Assembly: GCF_900177645.1 (NCBI RefSeq)
Contig: NZ_FXAO01000001.1
Location: 584,712-648,711 of the forward strand
DNA length: 64,000 nt
From: Arenibacter troitsensis
GTDB taxonomy: Bacteria > Bacteroidota > Bacteroidia > Flavobacteriales > Flavobacteriaceae
Direction of reading: 5' to 3'
Part shown: positions 17,300-27,304 of the stretch, piece by piece
Position numbering within the stretch: position 1 is the stretch's first letter
Layout: each line of letters begins with the position of its first letter
Notes under the pieces: model-generated
Databases searched by the model: none
What the model was told of the DNA's origin: nothing
Seen by the model: the letters and a program-made list of their open reading frames with translations, nothing else
Program-made: the position numbers and the translations under genes

Positions 17300-18072
17300 T
17301 ATGCTGTCTCCTTGTTTTTCACAACTACTTCATTTGCCAAATTTAAATAATTGGCAGCTCCTTTACTACTGGCATCATATTTAATAATGCTTTCACCATA
17401 ACTAGGGGCTTCGCTCAACCTCACATTTCTTTGAATAATAGTATCGAACACCATTTCGGAAAAGTGTTTTTTTACCTCTTCCACAACTTGGTTGGAAAGT
17501 CTAAGCCTGGAATCGTACATGGTGAGCACCATTCCTTCTATATCCAATTCGGGATTGTGTATTTTTTGGACACTTTTTATGGTGTTCAATAATTTGCCCA
17601 ATCCTTCCAATGCAAAATATTCGCATTGAATAGGTATCATAACAGAATCTGCCGCAGTAAGGGCATTTAATGTTAAAAGTCCAAGGGAAGGCGCACAATC
17701 TATAAGGATATAGTCGTATTTGTCCTTAAGGCCACGAATGGCATTCTTCATCATATATTCCCGATCGTCCTTGTCCACCAATTCGATTTCGATGGCTACA
17801 AGATCAATGTGTGCCGGGATAAGATCTACATTTGGGGAGGAGGTCTTAATGATGGTTTCTTCGGCGGTCTTGGTATGTTCCAATAGTTGGTACGTTCCCA
17901 ATTCTATACTGTCTACATCCAAACCTAGTCCGGAAGTTGCATTAGCTTGGGGGTCAGCATCTATTAGTAATACTTTTTTTTCCAAAACACCCAAAGAGGC
18001 GGCTAAATTTACCGAAGTAGTAGTTTTTCCTACACCACCCTTTTGATTAGCAATAGCAATTATTTTGCCCAT
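17299..18072 (-). CDS. parA: chromosome partitioning ATPase ParA (Soj-like)
   Basis: 257 residues from the ATG at 18072; an in-frame ATG two codons upstream is the alternative. The deviant Walker A motif KGGVGKTT is near residues 11-18. The LLIDADPQANATSGLG switch and the DYILIDCAPSLG Walker B region follow. It is a Soj/Spo0J-type ATPase without the N-terminal DNA-binding extension of plasmid ParA. It segregates the chromosome origin together with ParB. A one-mismatch -7 element (TATTTTTA on the minus strand, 18093-18100) lies about 20 bases upstream. Confidence 0.93.
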   Translation of the reverse strand: MGKIIAIANQKGGVGKTTTSVNLAASLGVLEKKVLLIDADPQANATSGLGLDVDSIELGTYQLLEHTKTAEETIIKTSSPNVDLIPAHIDLVAIEIELVDKDDREYMMKNAIRGLKDKYDYILIDCAPSLGLLTLNALTAADSVMIPIQCEYFALEGLGKLLNTIKSVQKIHNPELDIEGMVLTMYDSRLRLSNQVVEEVKKHFSEMVFDTIIQRNVRLSEAPSYGESIIKYDASSKGAANYLNLANEVVVKNKETA

Positions 18073-18162
18073 TATCATAGTAAGTTAGGGGGTAAAAATA
18101 CGATTATTTAAGTTGTTATAAAATGTATTTTGTTAACACTGGGTGAATAACTATAGTCTTTA

Positions 18163-18182
18163 GCGTTAAAGTGCGTTAAAGT
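18163..18182 (+). repeat. tandem decamer GCGTTAAAGT x2
   Basis: Two identical head-to-tail 10-bp units, one helical turn apart, upstream of parA. This spacing suits cooperative binding of a regulator, but no function is shown. Confidence 0.5.
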
Positions 18183-18236
18183 TATATGGGATTTGTTTTC
18201 AGGCTATTAGAGGTTTATTGTTTTTTTGCGGACCAC

Positions 18237-18245
18237 TTATACACA
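18237..18245 (+). promoter_or_regulatory. candidate DnaA box TTATACACA
   Basis: Exact match to the consensus TTATNCACA in a non-coding AT-rich gap next to parAB. A single box plus one imperfect box is weak evidence for an origin. It could equally be a DnaA regulatory site or chance. Confidence 0.35.
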
Positions 18246-18431
18246 ACTTATTAATGGAACCCCAATTTTATTAGCCTCAGTCAGCTTGTGGCAAAATTGA
18301 AGCATAAAGTCCCGGAAAGTAGGGGCTGTTGGTTCAATACCATAGCCCTTGGACCTATTTTCAAATTGTGATTCAAGATGCAATATGATATGAAGGGTAA
18401 ACCTGTTATTTCCTATGGGGAACTATGGACA

Positions 18432-20606
18432 TTATGAGCTTAGGATTTTCAAAATTTCGATGGCCGTATCGCTTATTTTTGTTCCGGGTCCAAAAATAGC
18501 TGCTGCTCCTGCTTCATATAAAAAATGGTAGTCCTGTTTAGGGATAACCCCGCCCACAATAACCATTATATCGTCTCGCCCATAAGCTTTCAATTCCTGC
18601 AGTACCTGAGGTACCAAAGTCTTATGTCCTCCTGCTAGGGAAGAGATCCCCAGCACATGGACGTCGTTTTCAACAGCTTGTTTTGCTGCTTCGGCCGGGG
18701 TTTGGAAGAGGGGACCAATATCTACGTCAAAACCAAGATCGGCATATCCCGTTGCCACAACCTTGGCACCACGATCGTGACCGTCCTGCCCCATTTTGGC
18801 AATCATTATTCTAGGTCTACGACCTTCCTGTTCGGCAAAACTGTCGGCCATTTGCCGGGCTATGCCAAAACTGTCATCTCCTTCTATTTCCTTTGAATAC
18901 ACCCCGGTAATCGAATTTATAATTGCCCTATGCCTCCCGAAGGCATTTTCCAACGCTGAGCTGATCTCGCCCAGCGTAGCTCTTGCCCTGGCAGCCTTAA
19001 TAGCTAAAGCTAAGAAATTTTCCTCTTCTATGGCATTTGGGTTGGTAGTTTTGGTGGAATTGGGATGCATTCTTTCTTTTGCAACTTTGGTAAGTGCTAA
19101 AAGTGATCGTTGTACTTCTTGTTCATTTCTATGGGCCTTGACCATTTCCAAACGTGCCAATTGCTGTTTTCTTACCTCGGCATTGTCCACTTCCAGTATT
19201 TGAAGGTCATCCTCTGTTTTGGACTGGTATTTATTAATGCCAACAATGATATCCCTGCCACTATCTATACGGGCTTGTTTTTTTGCGGCTGCCTCCTCTA
19301 TCCTCAATTTTGGAATTCCTGCGTCGATGGCCTTGGTCATTCCCCCCAATTCTTCCACTTCTTTTATCAGAACCCATGCCTTGTGTACCATTTCCTCAGT
19401 CAACTTTTCCACATAATAACTGCCGGCCCAAGGGTCTACGGTTTTGGTGATTTCGGTCTCGTTTTGTAAATATAATTGGGTGTTTCTGGCAATACGCGCA
19501 GAAAAATCCGTTGGCAGGGCTATGGCCTCGTCCAAGGCATTGGTATGTAAGCTTTGGGTGCCGCCAAAAACTGCTGCGGCCGCCTCTATGGTCGTTCTGG
19601 TAATATTGTTGAAAGGGTCCTGTTCGGTTAGGCTCCATCCACTGGTTTGGCAATGGGTCCTTAGGGTAAGCGACTTCTCATTTTTTGGGTTAAATTGTTT
19701 TACCAATTTGGCCCAGAGCATTCTGCCGGCCCTCATTTTGGCGATTTCCATAAAATGATTCATCCCGATTCCCCAAAAAAAGGATAATCTTGGGGCAAAA
19801 TCATCAATATTCAATCCGGCTTTTAAGCCTGTTCTTATATATTCCAGTCCATCGGCCAGGGTATATGCCAATTCAATATCGGCAGTGGCCCCAGCTTCGT
19901 GCATGTGATAGCCAGATATGCTTATACTATTGAATTGGGGCATAAACTTGCTGGAATATTCTAAAATATCGGCTACGATCTTCATGGATGGGGCAGGAGG
20001 GTAGATGTAGGTGTTCCTTACCATAAATTCCTTAAGAATATCGTTCTGTATAGTTCCGGAGAGATTTTTTGGTAAAACTCCCTGTTCCTCCGCTGCAACA
20101 ATATAAAATGCCATTATGGGCAACACTGCTCCGTTCATGGTCATGGAAACCGACATCTCATCCAATGGAATATCCTGAAATAAAATTTTCATATCCTCCA
20201 CGGAATCAATGGCAACGCCGGCTTTACCAACATCGCCCACCACCCGGGGATGATCGCTGTCATATCCTCTATGGGTTGGTAGATCAAAAGCTACTGATAA
20301 CCCTTTTTGTCCGGCCTTGAGATTTCTTCTATAAAATGCGTTGCTTTCCTCTGCAGTAGAGAATCCTGCATACTGCCTTATAGTCCAAGGTCTGGTAACG
20401 TACATAGTGGAGTAGGGCCCACGAAGAAATGGCGGTATACCAGCAGCGAAATTTAAATGTTCCAAATCCTCGGCATCTTCCTTGGTATAGTTTTTTTTCA
20501 GGAGTATTCCTTCCGCGGTCTCGTATGGCACAACGGAATCCTGATCCGGAATACTCTTTTCCGGAACGGACTTCAGTTGAATATGTTGAAGATTTTTTCT
20601 TGCCAT
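18432..20606 (-). CDS. scpA: methylmalonyl-CoA mutase, large (catalytic) subunit
   Basis: 724 residues. The N-terminal TIM-barrel substrate domain contains [23 protein letters not shown] and [11 protein letters not shown]. The C-terminal B12-binding domain has the DGHDRGAKV motif (near residues 608-613, with the cobalt-ligating histidine). The enzyme interconverts (R)-methylmalonyl-CoA and succinyl-CoA with adenosylcobalamin. It lies downstream of the small-subunit gene (79-nt gap), so they form the expected heterodimer. No epimerase or MeaB chaperone gene is in the window. Confidence 0.95.
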   Translation of the reverse strand: MARKNLQHIQLKSVPEKSIPDQDSVVPYETAEGILLKKNYTKEDAEDLEHLNFAAGIPPFLRGPYSTMYVTRPWTIRQYAGFSTAEESNAFYRRNLKAGQKGLSVAFDLPTHRGYDSDHPRVVGDVGKAGVAIDSVEDMKILFQDIPLDEMSVSMTMNGAVLPIMAFYIVAAEEQGVLPKNLSGTIQNDILKEFMVRNTYIYPPAPSMKIVADILEYSSKFMPQFNSISISGYHMHEAGATADIELAYTLADGLEYIRTGLKAGLNIDDFAPRLSFFWGIGMNHFMEIAKMRAGRMLWAKLVKQFNPKNEKSLTLRTHCQTSGWSLTEQDPFNNITRTTIEAAAAVFGGTQSLHTNALDEAIALPTDFSARIARNTQLYLQNETEITKTVDPWAGSYYVEKLTEEMVHKAWVLIKEVEELGGMTKAIDAGIPKLRIEEAAAKKQARIDSGRDIIVGINKYQSKTEDDLQILEVDNAEVRKQQLARLEMVKAHRNEQEVQRSLLALTKVAKERMHPNSTKTTNPNAIEEENFLALAIKAARARATLGEISSALENAFGRHRAIINSITGVYSKEIEGDDSFGIARQMADSFAEQEGRRPRIMIAKMGQDGHDRGAKVVATGYADLGFDVDIGPLFQTPAEAAKQAVENDVHVLGISSLAGGHKTLVPQVLQELKAYGRDDIMVIVGGVIPKQDYHFLYEAGAAAIFGPGTKISDTAIEILKILSS

Positions 20607-20685
20607 GTTATAGTTCGTCTTGTCCTAAACTTTACCTATTCGTTTGGAATTAATATTACTTTTTAAAAACAGTAGCGGGAAGCTT

Positions 20686-22068
20686 TTATTCCGTTTTTAA
20701 TCGCTCCTGTTCCCATTCTTCGGACAATCTTTTTTCTAATATTGGTTCTATCAAGGTTTTGCGGGTATTGGTTTTTACAAAGGGGTATAATTCCAATTCA
20801 TCCTTCATTTTATCCAATCTGGAGGCATATTTGTTGGTACCTACGAGGATTTTATCGCGCCGGTTAAAACTTTGCTGTTCTTTGGTGGCGCTTTCCTTTA
20901 TTTTTTTCTGAATGAGATGTTCCTTTAATTGGACAAGAAATCCACCACCTGCTTCAATTTGTTTAAATAATTCCAATGCTTTGGATGAGAGTTGATGGGT
21001 TATTGTTTCAATATAATAGGCCCCATCGGCTGCATTGTTCACCTTGTCAAAATAACTTTCATTTTTTAGGATCAACAGTTGATTTCTGGCCATTCGCTCC
21101 CCAAAATCATTATCCTTATGGTATATGGCGTCATAGGGTGTGTTTAACACTGTGTCTGCTTCCCCAAGAATGGCCGACATACATTCCGTTGCCGTGCGAA
21201 GCATATTGGTGTTGTAATCGTACAAGGTTTTATTTCTCAAAGTGGGGGTAGCCATAATATGACAATGCTCCAAAGCCCCATATTCATTGGCTAAGGTTGC
21301 GAACAAAATGCGTAAGGCCCTTAATTTTGCTATTTCAAAGAAATAATTGCCACCAATAGGAACCTTAAAGGTCATCACTGCGCTTTTTAGCTTGTCTTTA
21401 TGGTGGTCGTTTAAGTGGTTCAAATATTCATTGGCATGTGAAAGGGCATAGGCCAATTGCTGCACCATATTAGCTCCGGCATTTCCGTAAAGTGCCACAT
21501 CAACTCCCAAGGTTTGGTCGTGATTTAAATTTAGAATTTCCTCTAGTATTTTGTGGTCCTGATCCAACTTGTAGTGCCAGTTGCCATTTCTGGCCAGATG
21601 CCCAATAATATCAATGTTGGTAAAGATTTTTTTATGTTGGTTTTTCGTGGCCGCCAAAAGCGATCTTGCAAAGGCAAAAGATAGAAATTGTAGATTGAAA
21701 TGGATATATGTTTTGCCTAGGTCAATTTCATAAAGCAGTTCAGGAATATTTATTTCTGTGGAAGGAATGGTAAAATAAATACTTTCAGCTCCCTTGGCTA
21801 TGGCATCCAAGGCTTTTTTGTTGGCCATTTTGGCGTTCCCGGCGTATATGCCCTGTGCTATGCTCCAACCATTTCCTTTTGGCAATTCGGATAGCTCAAG
21901 CGACTTTAGGTCTTCGGAGTTGTAGAAGGGTTTTACCTTAATGCCTTCGGGAGACTCCCATACCAATTTCTTGTTGTAATCCTCACCTTGCAACTCGTAC
22001 TGGATCTTTTGCTTCCAAGCTTTGGAAGAAATCTCGTGAAAATCGCTAAAGGGTTCGGATTTACTCAT
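20686..22068 (-). CDS. mutA: methylmalonyl-CoA mutase, small subunit
   Basis: 460 residues, homologous to the barrel domain of the large subunit. It lacks the C-terminal B12-binding domain and the DxHxxG motif, so it ends after the barrel. This form, shorter than the roughly 600-residue small subunits of actinobacteria, is usual in Bacteroidota. Its role is structural in the heterodimer with the large subunit. Its ATG overlaps the stop of the DivIC-like gene by 8 nt. Confidence 0.88.
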   Translation of the reverse strand: MSKSEPFSDFHEISSKAWKQKIQYELQGEDYNKKLVWESPEGIKVKPFYNSEDLKSLELSELPKGNGWSIAQGIYAGNAKMANKKALDAIAKGAESIYFTIPSTEINIPELLYEIDLGKTYIHFNLQFLSFAFARSLLAATKNQHKKIFTNIDIIGHLARNGNWHYKLDQDHKILEEILNLNHDQTLGVDVALYGNAGANMVQQLAYALSHANEYLNHLNDHHKDKLKSAVMTFKVPIGGNYFFEIAKLRALRILFATLANEYGALEHCHIMATPTLRNKTLYDYNTNMLRTATECMSAILGEADTVLNTPYDAIYHKDNDFGERMARNQLLILKNESYFDKVNNAADGAYYIETITHQLSSKALELFKQIEAGGGFLVQLKEHLIQKKIKESATKEQQSFNRRDKILVGTNKYASRLDKMKDELELYPFVKTNTRKTLIEPILEKRLSEEWEQERLKTE

Positions 22069-22393
22069 CGTCCTTGGTTTTTACACTATCCTCATATTCT
22101 ATTAAATAAATTTCCTCATTTTTCTTTTTTAGATAGTATTGTTCCCTTGCAAATTTTTCCAACTCTTCAGGGTCCGATAGCTTTTCTATAATTTTTTTAT
22201 CCTTGGCTATTTCTTCATGTAAAAATTCTTTCTGCTTTTCCAAGTTGTTTATTTGTTTTTTAAGCTCCCAGTGTATAAGGAGGGAGTTGGTGTCAAAAAA
22301 AACCATCCAGACCACAAAAACCGTGAGTACCAGTACATACATATTGGTAACCACCCCAAACCATTTTTTTTTTCTTATCCCTTTTATTCCCAT
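22061..22393 (-). CDS. septum formation initiator family protein (DivIC/FtsB-like)
   Basis: 110 residues: a short basic cytosolic N-terminus, one membrane helix (about 16-34), then a coiled coil (about 40-75, LKKQINNLEKQKEFLHEEI) and the FAREQYYLKKKNEEIYLIE end typical of FtsB/DivIC. It would act in the divisome with FtsL and FtsQ. It is placed between udk (6-nt gap) and the mutase genes. Confidence 0.85.
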   Translation of the reverse strand: MGIKGIRKKKWFGVVTNMYVLVLTVFVVWMVFFDTNSLLIHWELKKQINNLEKQKEFLHEEIAKDKKIIEKLSDPEELEKFAREQYYLKKKNEEIYLIEYEDSVKTKDDE

Positions 22394-22399
22394 TGGTGA

Positions 22400-23008
22400 C
22401 TAACTTAACTTTTCATTGATTATGGTCCTTACAATGTCTATGGCTACAGTATTGTATTTATTGTTAGGAATTATAATGTCCGCATATTCCTTAGTGGGTT
22501 CAATAAACTGATTGTGCATAGGTTTAAGCGTATTTTGATAACGCGTTAAAACTTCGTCCAAATCCCTGCCACGTTCGGTGATGTCTCTTTTTAAACGTCT
22601 TATCAAACGTTCGTCCGAATCTGCATGTACAAAGATCTTAATGTCGAACATCTCCCTGATCTGGGGGTTTGTCATGATGAGGATACCCTCTACGATCATT
22701 ACCTTTCTTGGATGGGTTAGAATGGTATCGTTGGTACGGTTGTGCTTAACAAAAGAGTAAACGGGTTGGTGAATTGGAATACCTTTTTTTAAATCCTGTA
22801 GATGGCTTCCCAACAAATCGAAATCTATGGCACGGGGATGGTCAAAATTAACCTGTGTACGCTCGTCATAGTTTAAATGTGAAAGATCGCAATAATAGGA
22901 ATCTTGGGAAATAACCCCAACTTCCTCATATGGCAATTCATTTATAATTTGATTTACCACCGTAGTTTTTCCACAACCTGTTCCACCGGCAATCCCAATA
23001 ACCAACAT
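22400..23008 (-). CDS. udk: uridine kinase
   Basis: Phosphorylates uridine and cytidine with ATP or GTP in pyrimidine salvage. 202 residues. Walker A is GIAGGTGCGKTT (5-16). The substrate-binding segment YYCDLSH, the FDHPRAIDFDLL motif, and the RRLKRDITERGRDLDEVL lid segment are all standard. A -7-like TATTTTTG on the minus strand (23026-23033) lies about 18 bases upstream of the start. It heads the udk, divIC-like, mutA, scpA run. Confidence 0.93.
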   Translation of the reverse strand: MLVIGIAGGTGCGKTTVVNQIINELPYEEVGVISQDSYYCDLSHLNYDERTQVNFDHPRAIDFDLLGSHLQDLKKGIPIHQPVYSFVKHNRTNDTILTHPRKVMIVEGILIMTNPQIREMFDIKIFVHADSDERLIRRLKRDITERGRDLDEVLTRYQNTLKPMHNQFIEPTKEYADIIIPNNKYNTVAIDIVRTIINEKLS

Positions 23009-23377
23009 GTATTTCTAATTTGTTCCAAAAATAACAATTTGCAAGCAAACCTTAATGATTAAAATAGATGCCTTGCCCATATAAGCGTAAACTTTTTATC
23101 CGCCTATAACGTAGGTATAAGAACCGTTGGTAATTTGTATATTTATTCTGCGACCTGTTGGATCAATTTTTTATCAATCTGTAATTAATTTAACAGTTAA
23201 AAATCAGATAATGATAAAATTAGCGTTATATTCTTTAGGTGTAATTTTTTTATTGAAGTTTAAAAATTAACAGATATCCAACACAAATATGGAATATATT
23301 TGATCGTTTTTTGGGTAGTTCTTTTTTATAGTGATTCGTATTATTTTTCTTTTTAAACAGTATTTTATTATTCATTT
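23009..23377. other. 369-bp AT-rich divergent promoter region
   Basis: No gene seen. On the minus strand it holds the udk -7 element (23026-23033). On the plus strand a consensus -7 element, TATATTTG (23295-23302), would give a leader of about 70 bases for the SxxK hydrolase gene. No matching -33 TTTG was found for either. The middle is low-complexity A/T sequence. Confidence 0.5.
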
Positions 23378-24322
23378 ATGACGGGTAGAACTAATTTTAT
23401 ATTCAAAGCACGCCTGGTGGTAATGTTGGGCGTCTTTTTTTGCTGTGGTTTGGCATACTCTCAAAAAGATTTGCCCATAAATATAGACGATTCTAAAGTA
23501 AAGCCCCTCCCCAGTTTGGTAAATAGCGATTTGCAGAAAAGCTTGGAAAAGGAGCTCATGTCCAACCCCAACTGGAAGTCATTGATGAACAACAACAAAA
23601 TGGCTGTTGGAATAGTGGACCTGTCCAATCCCGAAAACGCAAAATATGCCAGTATAAATGGGGATTATATGATGTATGCCGCCAGTTTGCCTAAAATAGC
23701 GGTGCTCTTATCCTCAATGGACGCTATAGAAAAAGGGGAATTAAAGGAAACACCGGAAATAAAGAAGGATATGCGCTCCATGATTAGCAAATCCAACAAC
23801 GAGGCCACTACCCGAATGATAGATCGTTTGGGTTATGATAAAATACAGTCCGTTATGACCGATCCAAAATATATGTTCTATGACGAGAGTCGGGGCGGAG
23901 GATTATGGGTTGGTAAAAGATACGGAAGTGGAGGGGATACCAATAGGGAGCCCTTAAAGAATTTGTCCCATGCTGCCACTGTAAACCAAGTATGTAGGTA
24001 TTATTATCTATTGGCCAATGGAAAATTGGTGAATAAGGGCAGGTCCAAACAAATGTTGGATATCATGGGAGATCCTGAATTACATCACAAATTTGTGAAT
24101 ACTTTGGACAATATCGCTCCCGATGCCAGATTGTATAGAAAGTCCGGCTCTTGGAAAACCTTTCATTCAGATTCAATTTTGGTTTGGGGAAATAATCCCA
24201 ATCGCCGTTATATTTTGGTCGCTTTGATAGACGATGCAGGAGGTGAGCAAATTATTAGGGACTTGGTGAGGCCTGTAGAAAAGGTATTGAAGGCAGAGCG
24301 TATACATTTTGCCGTTAACTAG
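23378..24322 (+). CDS. exported SxxK serine hydrolase, class A beta-lactamase fold
   Basis: 314 residues with a signal peptide (about 1-28, ending LAYSQ). It carries the three class A/PBP motifs in order: ASLPKIAV (S103-K106), SNN (139-141) and KSGS (about 256-259). A clear Glu-166 omega loop was not identified, so beta-lactam hydrolysis should not be assumed. Peptidase or esterase activity on cell-wall or small substrates is equally possible. A second enzyme of the same fold lies at 27294-28553 on the opposite strand. Confidence 0.75.
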   Translation: MTGRTNFIFKARLVVMLGVFFCCGLAYSQKDLPINIDDSKVKPLPSLVNSDLQKSLEKELMSNPNWKSLMNNNKMAVGIVDLSNPENAKYASINGDYMMYAASLPKIAVLLSSMDAIEKGELKETPEIKKDMRSMISKSNNEATTRMIDRLGYDKIQSVMTDPKYMFYDESRGGGLWVGKRYGSGGDTNREPLKNLSHAATVNQVCRYYYLLANGKLVNKGRSKQMLDIMGDPELHHKFVNTLDNIAPDARLYRKSGSWKTFHSDSILVWGNNPNRRYILVALIDDAGGEQIIRDLVRPVEKVLKAERIHFAVN

Positions 24323-24448
24323 GTTCCTTTAGTATATTTCCTTTTGTTTATTCGTATAATGTTTGCCAATGAATTAATTTTGGCCCTGATCTTCTATGGA
24401 TTGGTTTTAGATAGGAGTGCTGTTGGATATTACTAAAACGCATGAAAA

Positions 24449-27304
24449 TTGAACTACCTTATTTCATTTATTAAAACGTTTCAAACCTATATTCTAAAGG
24501 CATTTGATTTAAAAGAGGAGGAACTCACCAAAACACTTCTGCTTCAATTAAATATTTTCCTCATTATTACGGTTTTATTGATAGTAAAACCTACTATAAA
24601 TTCACTTTTTCTTTCTGAACTTTCTTCGGATGCACTTCCGTTGGGCTATGTTTTAACTGCTGTAATGGCGGTGTTGGGTTCATTTTTTTACGACAGGGCC
24701 TTGGAAAAGTATCCTTTGAATATTATTGTGGATCGTACCTTGATCGGGTCCGTTATTTCTTTGGTCATATTTGGATTGGCCTTAAATTTCGACCTCGGCT
24801 ATGGATTTGCATTGTATATACCTTATATCTGGGTGGCTATTTTTGGCTTGTTGACCGCTTCCCAGTTTTGGGTAATGGCAAATCTGGTCTATAACGTTAG
24901 GGAAGCCAAGCGTGTATTTGGGTTTATCGGTGCCGGTGCCATTGGCGGGGGAATATTTGGGGGGTATTTAACCTCTTTGTTGACCAATATTCTTAACACT
25001 GAGGACCTGTTGTTTGTTGCTGCAACCTTATTGATATGCTGTTTGCCCATTACCCGTTATATCTGGAAAAACGAAGTATTGAAACTCAACCCTTTTCAAG
25101 TTTCCAGCCGCTCCAACCCCAAGGCCGAGTCCCCTTTTAGGTTGATCAAGCAATCCAAATTACTTAGCTTAATTGCGGTAGTCATAGGAATAAGTGTTTT
25201 GGTGGCCAAATTGGTAGATTACCAGTACAGTGATTACGCCTCCAGGTTCATTAAGGACCAGGATGAATTAACATCCTTCTTTGGTTTTTGGTTTTCCACT
25301 TTGAGCGTTATTTCACTACTGATACAATTGTTTCTCACCAAACGTATTGTAGGAACCTTTGGCGTAGGCAAATCCCTACTTTGGTTGCCTTCGGGCATAT
25401 TGTTGGGGTCTTTTCTTTTGTTGATCGTGCCACAACTTTGGGTGGTGGTATTTATCAAAATTGTGGACGGAAGTTTAAAGCAGTCCGTTAACAAGGCTGC
25501 CACGGAATTACTTTCCATACCCATTCCGATAGAAATTAAAAAGAAGACCAAGACATTTACAGATGTGGTCGTAGATAGTATAGCCACAGGGATGGCGGGC
25601 TTTATTCTGATCTTTTTTATTAATGGTCTGGATATTTCATCTACCTACATTAGTATCATTATTATAGGGCTAATTTTAATCTGGTTGTACTTTATATATC
25701 ATTTGAGGAACGAATATATCATTTCTTTCAAGAGCTTGTTGGAATATAACCCCGCAAGAAAAGAGAAGGCTGCCAAATCTGAAATAAAGGTTACCTCTAT
25801 TATAGAAACTGTAATCCGGGTGTTTGAAGCCGGGAACGAGAATCAGATATTGCATATGTTGCATAAAACATTGGAAGTAAAGGATGAACGTTTCTTTTAT
25901 GGGATTAAGGCCTTGTTGAACAATCCGTCTGCCAAGGTAAGGGCTTTGGCCATTGAAAATCTATATTTTTTGAATACGGAAAATTTATGTCCTGTTGTAG
26001 AGCCCATGATCTATGATAAGGATCAACAAGTGACCACTTCTGCGTTTCGGTATTTATTGAAGCGCTATCAACAAAACCCTGTGGAACTTTTGGACAAATA
26101 TTTGTCGGTAGAAGACAATACCATTGCCAATGCCACCCTGGTTGGCTTGTCTATGGAATTGCGAAATAATAGGGTACTGCAGGATCGATTTGGTTTGGAA
26201 CAAAGAATTGAAAATACCCTTGCCCAATTATCGCAAACCAGTATAGAGCTGGAAAGGACGAACAAGATTCTGGCCATTCTTGAAACCATTGGGAATGCCA
26301 AGGTTGAAAGATTCTACCCTGTAATCAAGACACATATATATTCCGATAATGTTCCAATTGCAAATACCGCTATTTTGGCGGCATCAAAAACCTTGGACAA
26401 ACAGTTTATAGACCTAATAATTTCCAGATTATCTGGTAAGGATACCAGAAAATCGGCAACGGAAGCCCTCTACTTTTACGGGGAGCCCATCATAGATATT
26501 TTGTTCGAGGGTTTAAAAACGGATAGCATTGATCCCGACGATAGCGCCTACGTGGTCATGGTTATTGGTAAGTTCGATTCACAAAAGGCCATCAATACCT
26601 TGATGAAACTTACCGATGATATGGAACATACGGTAAAAATTGAAGCTATTGAAGCCTTAAAACACCTTAAATGGAAACATCCCCACCTTAAAATCAGGGA
26701 TAGGTTTATTGTAGATAAGATTTTGGACGAGTGTCACCTGTACCAAAGTACCCTGTCCGTAATCCACACCCAAATAGTACTACAGTATAAAAAGAACCCG
26801 GAAAAACTGGAGACCAAGGAGGAAAATGAGGCCAGAAATGGACTTATCCATTTATTGGAATTGAGGTTGGACAGGCAATTAAAACGAATTTTTCAATTTT
26901 TGGGGGTAAAATACCCGCCGCAGGATGTGGACCCCATCTTAAATGCCATACTTAAAGGTCAGGAGGAACAACGTATACATGCCATTGAATTTTTGGACAA
27001 TATCCTGGACATACAACTCAAAAAGGAATTGATTCCTGTTGCCGAAAGCATTATACAAGTTGGTGTTATTTCCGAAGAAAATCTGAAAAATTTGAACGTA
27101 AAGGTACTTAGTGAATCCGAAAGTTATTTGGCCTTATTGAAACGTAAGGATATTAAGTTGAAACTGGCGGTGCTTTACCTGATTGAAAAAACCAGAGACC
27201 CCAAATTTACCTCCCTATTGGAAATGGTTTTGGAGGATTCCAATGAGAAGGCCAGAAAAAAGGCGGCCGAAATCCTGCGTAATTTTAAAAGGATTAGCGC
27301 TTAA
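24449..27304 (+). CDS. nucleotide-transporter-like (Tlc/MFS) membrane domain fused to HEAT repeats
   Basis: 951 residues. Residues 1-430 form about 12 membrane helices resembling ATP/ADP translocase-type (Tlc/Npt) carriers, including REAKRVFGFIGAGAIGGGIFGG. From about 450 to the end the protein is soluble and alpha-helical, with HEAT-like repeats such as NPSAKVRALAIENL and HTVKIEAIEALKHLKW. The start is TTG at 24449. An ATG at 24442 in another frame opens an 11-codon ORF that overlaps the TTG start. The transported substrate is unknown. The 3' end overlaps the convergent hydrolase gene by 11 nt. Confidence 0.8.
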   Translation: MNYLISFIKTFQTYILKAFDLKEEELTKTLLLQLNIFLIITVLLIVKPTINSLFLSELSSDALPLGYVLTAVMAVLGSFFYDRALEKYPLNIIVDRTLIGSVISLVIFGLALNFDLGYGFALYIPYIWVAIFGLLTASQFWVMANLVYNVREAKRVFGFIGAGAIGGGIFGGYLTSLLTNILNTEDLLFVAATLLICCLPITRYIWKNEVLKLNPFQVSSRSNPKAESPFRLIKQSKLLSLIAVVIGISVLVAKLVDYQYSDYASRFIKDQDELTSFFGFWFSTLSVISLLIQLFLTKRIVGTFGVGKSLLWLPSGILLGSFLLLIVPQLWVVVFIKIVDGSLKQSVNKAATELLSIPIPIEIKKKTKTFTDVVVDSIATGMAGFILIFFINGLDISSTYISIIIIGLILIWLYFIYHLRNEYIISFKSLLEYNPARKEKAAKSEIKVTSIIETVIRVFEAGNENQILHMLHKTLEVKDERFFYGIKALLNNPSAKVRALAIENLYFLNTENLCPVVEPMIYDKDQQVTTSAFRYLLKRYQQNPVELLDKYLSVEDNTIANATLVGLSMELRNNRVLQDRFGLEQRIENTLAQLSQTSIELERTNKILAILETIGNAKVERFYPVIKTHIYSDNVPIANTAILAASKTLDKQFIDLIISRLSGKDTRKSATEALYFYGEPIIDILFEGLKTDSIDPDDSAYVVMVIGKFDSQKAINTLMKLTDDMEHTVKIEAIEALKHLKWKHPHLKIRDRFIVDKILDECHLYQSTLSVIHTQIVLQYKKNPEKLETKEENEARNGLIHLLELRLDRQLKRIFQFLGVKYPPQDVDPILNAILKGQEEQRIHAIEFLDNILDIQLKKELIPVAESIIQVGVISEENLKNLNVKVLSESESYLALLKRKDIKLKLAVLYLIEKTRDPKFTSLLEMVLEDSNEKARKKAAEILRNFKRISA

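Larger units (their letters stand above)
18079..18431. other. 353-bp AT-rich gap upstream of parA with DnaA-box-like sites
   Basis: No coding sequence longer than about 20 codons was found. The gap holds one exact TTATACACA (18237-18245), one 8/9 match on the other strand (GGTGAATAA, 18142-18150), and a tandem decamer GCGTTAAAGT repeated head to tail (18163-18182). It also contains the presumed parA promoter at its left end. The right end is the 3' side of the methylmalonyl-CoA mutase gene. Confidence 0.6.

Noticed and set aside
18432-20606. Several overlapping frames opposite the methylmalonyl-CoA mutase gene
   Set aside because: All are antisense shadows of a complete, motif-intact enzyme.
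23378-24322. Beta-lactam resistance gene
   Set aside because: SxxK, SNN and KSG motifs are present, but no clear omega-loop glutamate; resistance cannot be claimed.
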